From the NCBI RefSeq assembly GCF_001557215.1, contig NZ_LSJM01000025.1, forward strand, positions 1-5,644: a DNA stretch of 5,644 nucleotides, read 5' to 3'. Below, one piece after another: positions 5,286 to 5,644 of this stretch (its first letter is position 1; every line of letters starts with the position of its first letter). The translations under genes and the position numbers were made by a program. This stretch comes from Sphingomonas sp. CCH9-E2 (lineage in GTDB: Bacteria > Pseudomonadota > Alphaproteobacteria > Sphingomonadales > Sphingomonadaceae). The notes below the pieces were generated by a model. It was not told the DNA's origin. It ran no database searches and saw only the letters and a list, made by a program, of their open reading frames with translations.

Positions 5286-5644
5286 ATGGCCGCGATGATC
5301 CTATCTGCGCTGATCCTTGCCGCCACGCCGCAGACCGACCCTGCCGCCGATGCCAGCGCCTGTATCCGCGCGGTGCCGCCCGAGAGCGGCACGATCGGGA
5401 CGCTGGAAAATGGCTGCACCGACCGGCTGGTCGTGTTCATGTGCGTGACCGGGCCACCTTTGCGCGAGCGCGAGACCTATTTCGACTGCGCCAAGGGGCA
5501 GGTCGGCAGCTATGATGTGAAGGCGCAGGGCAGCGCGCTTGCGATCTTCGCCGGGGCGCGGCGGGTGCACATGTTTGCGTGCCGGTTTCCGCAGTTTCTG
5601 CCGCGTGATGTGCGGTTTTTTCACGGGCGGGGGTTGAAGGGGGT
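5286..5644 (+). CDS. Exported cysteine-containing protein of unknown function, 3' end missing
   Basis: An open frame of 119 residues runs off the right edge without a stop; an in-frame TAG at 5259-5261 limits the start to ATG 5286 or ATG 5295. ATG 5286 is preferred because AGGAG (5272-5276) lies nine bases before it. The N-terminus (MAAMILSALILAA) looks like a short signal peptide, though with no basic residue, so export is probable rather than certain. The remainder contains five cysteines (C26, C44, C53, C68, C99), for example in ENGCTDRL, VFMCVTG and YFDCAKG, which suggests disulfides in an oxidising compartment. Codons are rich in third-position G and C like the neighbouring genes, supporting this frame over the overlapping ones. 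It is divergent from the 38-aa gene with 167 bp between them. I recognise no family, and the missing C-terminus limits any call. Confidence 0.72.
   Translation, partial: MAAMILSALILAATPQTDPAADASACIRAVPPESGTIGTLENGCTDRLVVFMCVTGPPLRERETYFDCAKGQVGSYDVKAQGSALAIFAGARRVHMFACRFPQFLPRDVRFFHGRGLKG

Noticed and set aside
5301..5624. A 107-codon minus-strand frame opposite the cysteine-containing protein
   Set aside because: Arg/His/Ala-rich translation with no ribosome-binding site or recognisable domain; the + strand frame has a hydrophobic export signal and typical codon use.

Overview
The window looks like chromosomal DNA of a sphingomonad-type alphaproteobacterium (Sphingomonas/Novosphingobium group). 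The evidence is the high GC content, the GC-rich third codon positions, and two secreted enzymes whose sequences resemble sphingomonad proteins I know: a truncated secreted cyclophilin and a complete prolyl oligopeptidase with the same motif set as the Novosphingobium (formerly Sphingomonas) capsulatum enzyme. There are no RNA genes, mobile elements, CRISPR arrays, integrases or phage genes, and I see no defence or mobile system.

Layout. On the + strand, 2-553 is the 3' part of a cyclophilin-type peptidyl-prolyl isomerase gene that runs off the left edge. It converges, with a 17-bp gap, on a 45-codon minus-strand gene (571-708) for a small tail-anchored-looking membrane protein. Next, on the minus strand, 815-2584 encodes a 589-residue exported helical-repeat protein of no family I recognise. 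Upstream of it, 2703-4853 encodes a secreted prolyl endopeptidase (S9) with its whole catalytic triad, and a strong hairpin lies just past its stop codon. A sigma70-like promoter sits directly upstream of the peptidase. Further right, 5002-5118 (minus) is a 38-codon gene for a one-helix membrane peptide with a perfect Shine-Dalgarno and an unexpected sigma54-like promoter motif. Divergent from it, a short exported cysteine-bearing protein starts at 5286 on the + strand and runs off the right edge.

No stretch longer than about 170 bases lacks a gene. The gaps at 709-814, 2585-2702, 4854-5001 and 5119-5285 hold only the sites listed.

How they fit together. Every gene whose N-terminus is visible encodes an exported or membrane protein, and the cyclophilin is probably exported too. 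The common theme is envelope or periplasmic protein folding and turnover: proline isomerisation next to post-proline cleavage. That link is inferred from proximity only. The peptidase and the 589-residue protein could be co-transcribed (118-bp gap), but the hairpin between them suggests at least partial separation. The least described items are the two tiny membrane-protein genes, the 589-residue protein and the sigma54-like site.
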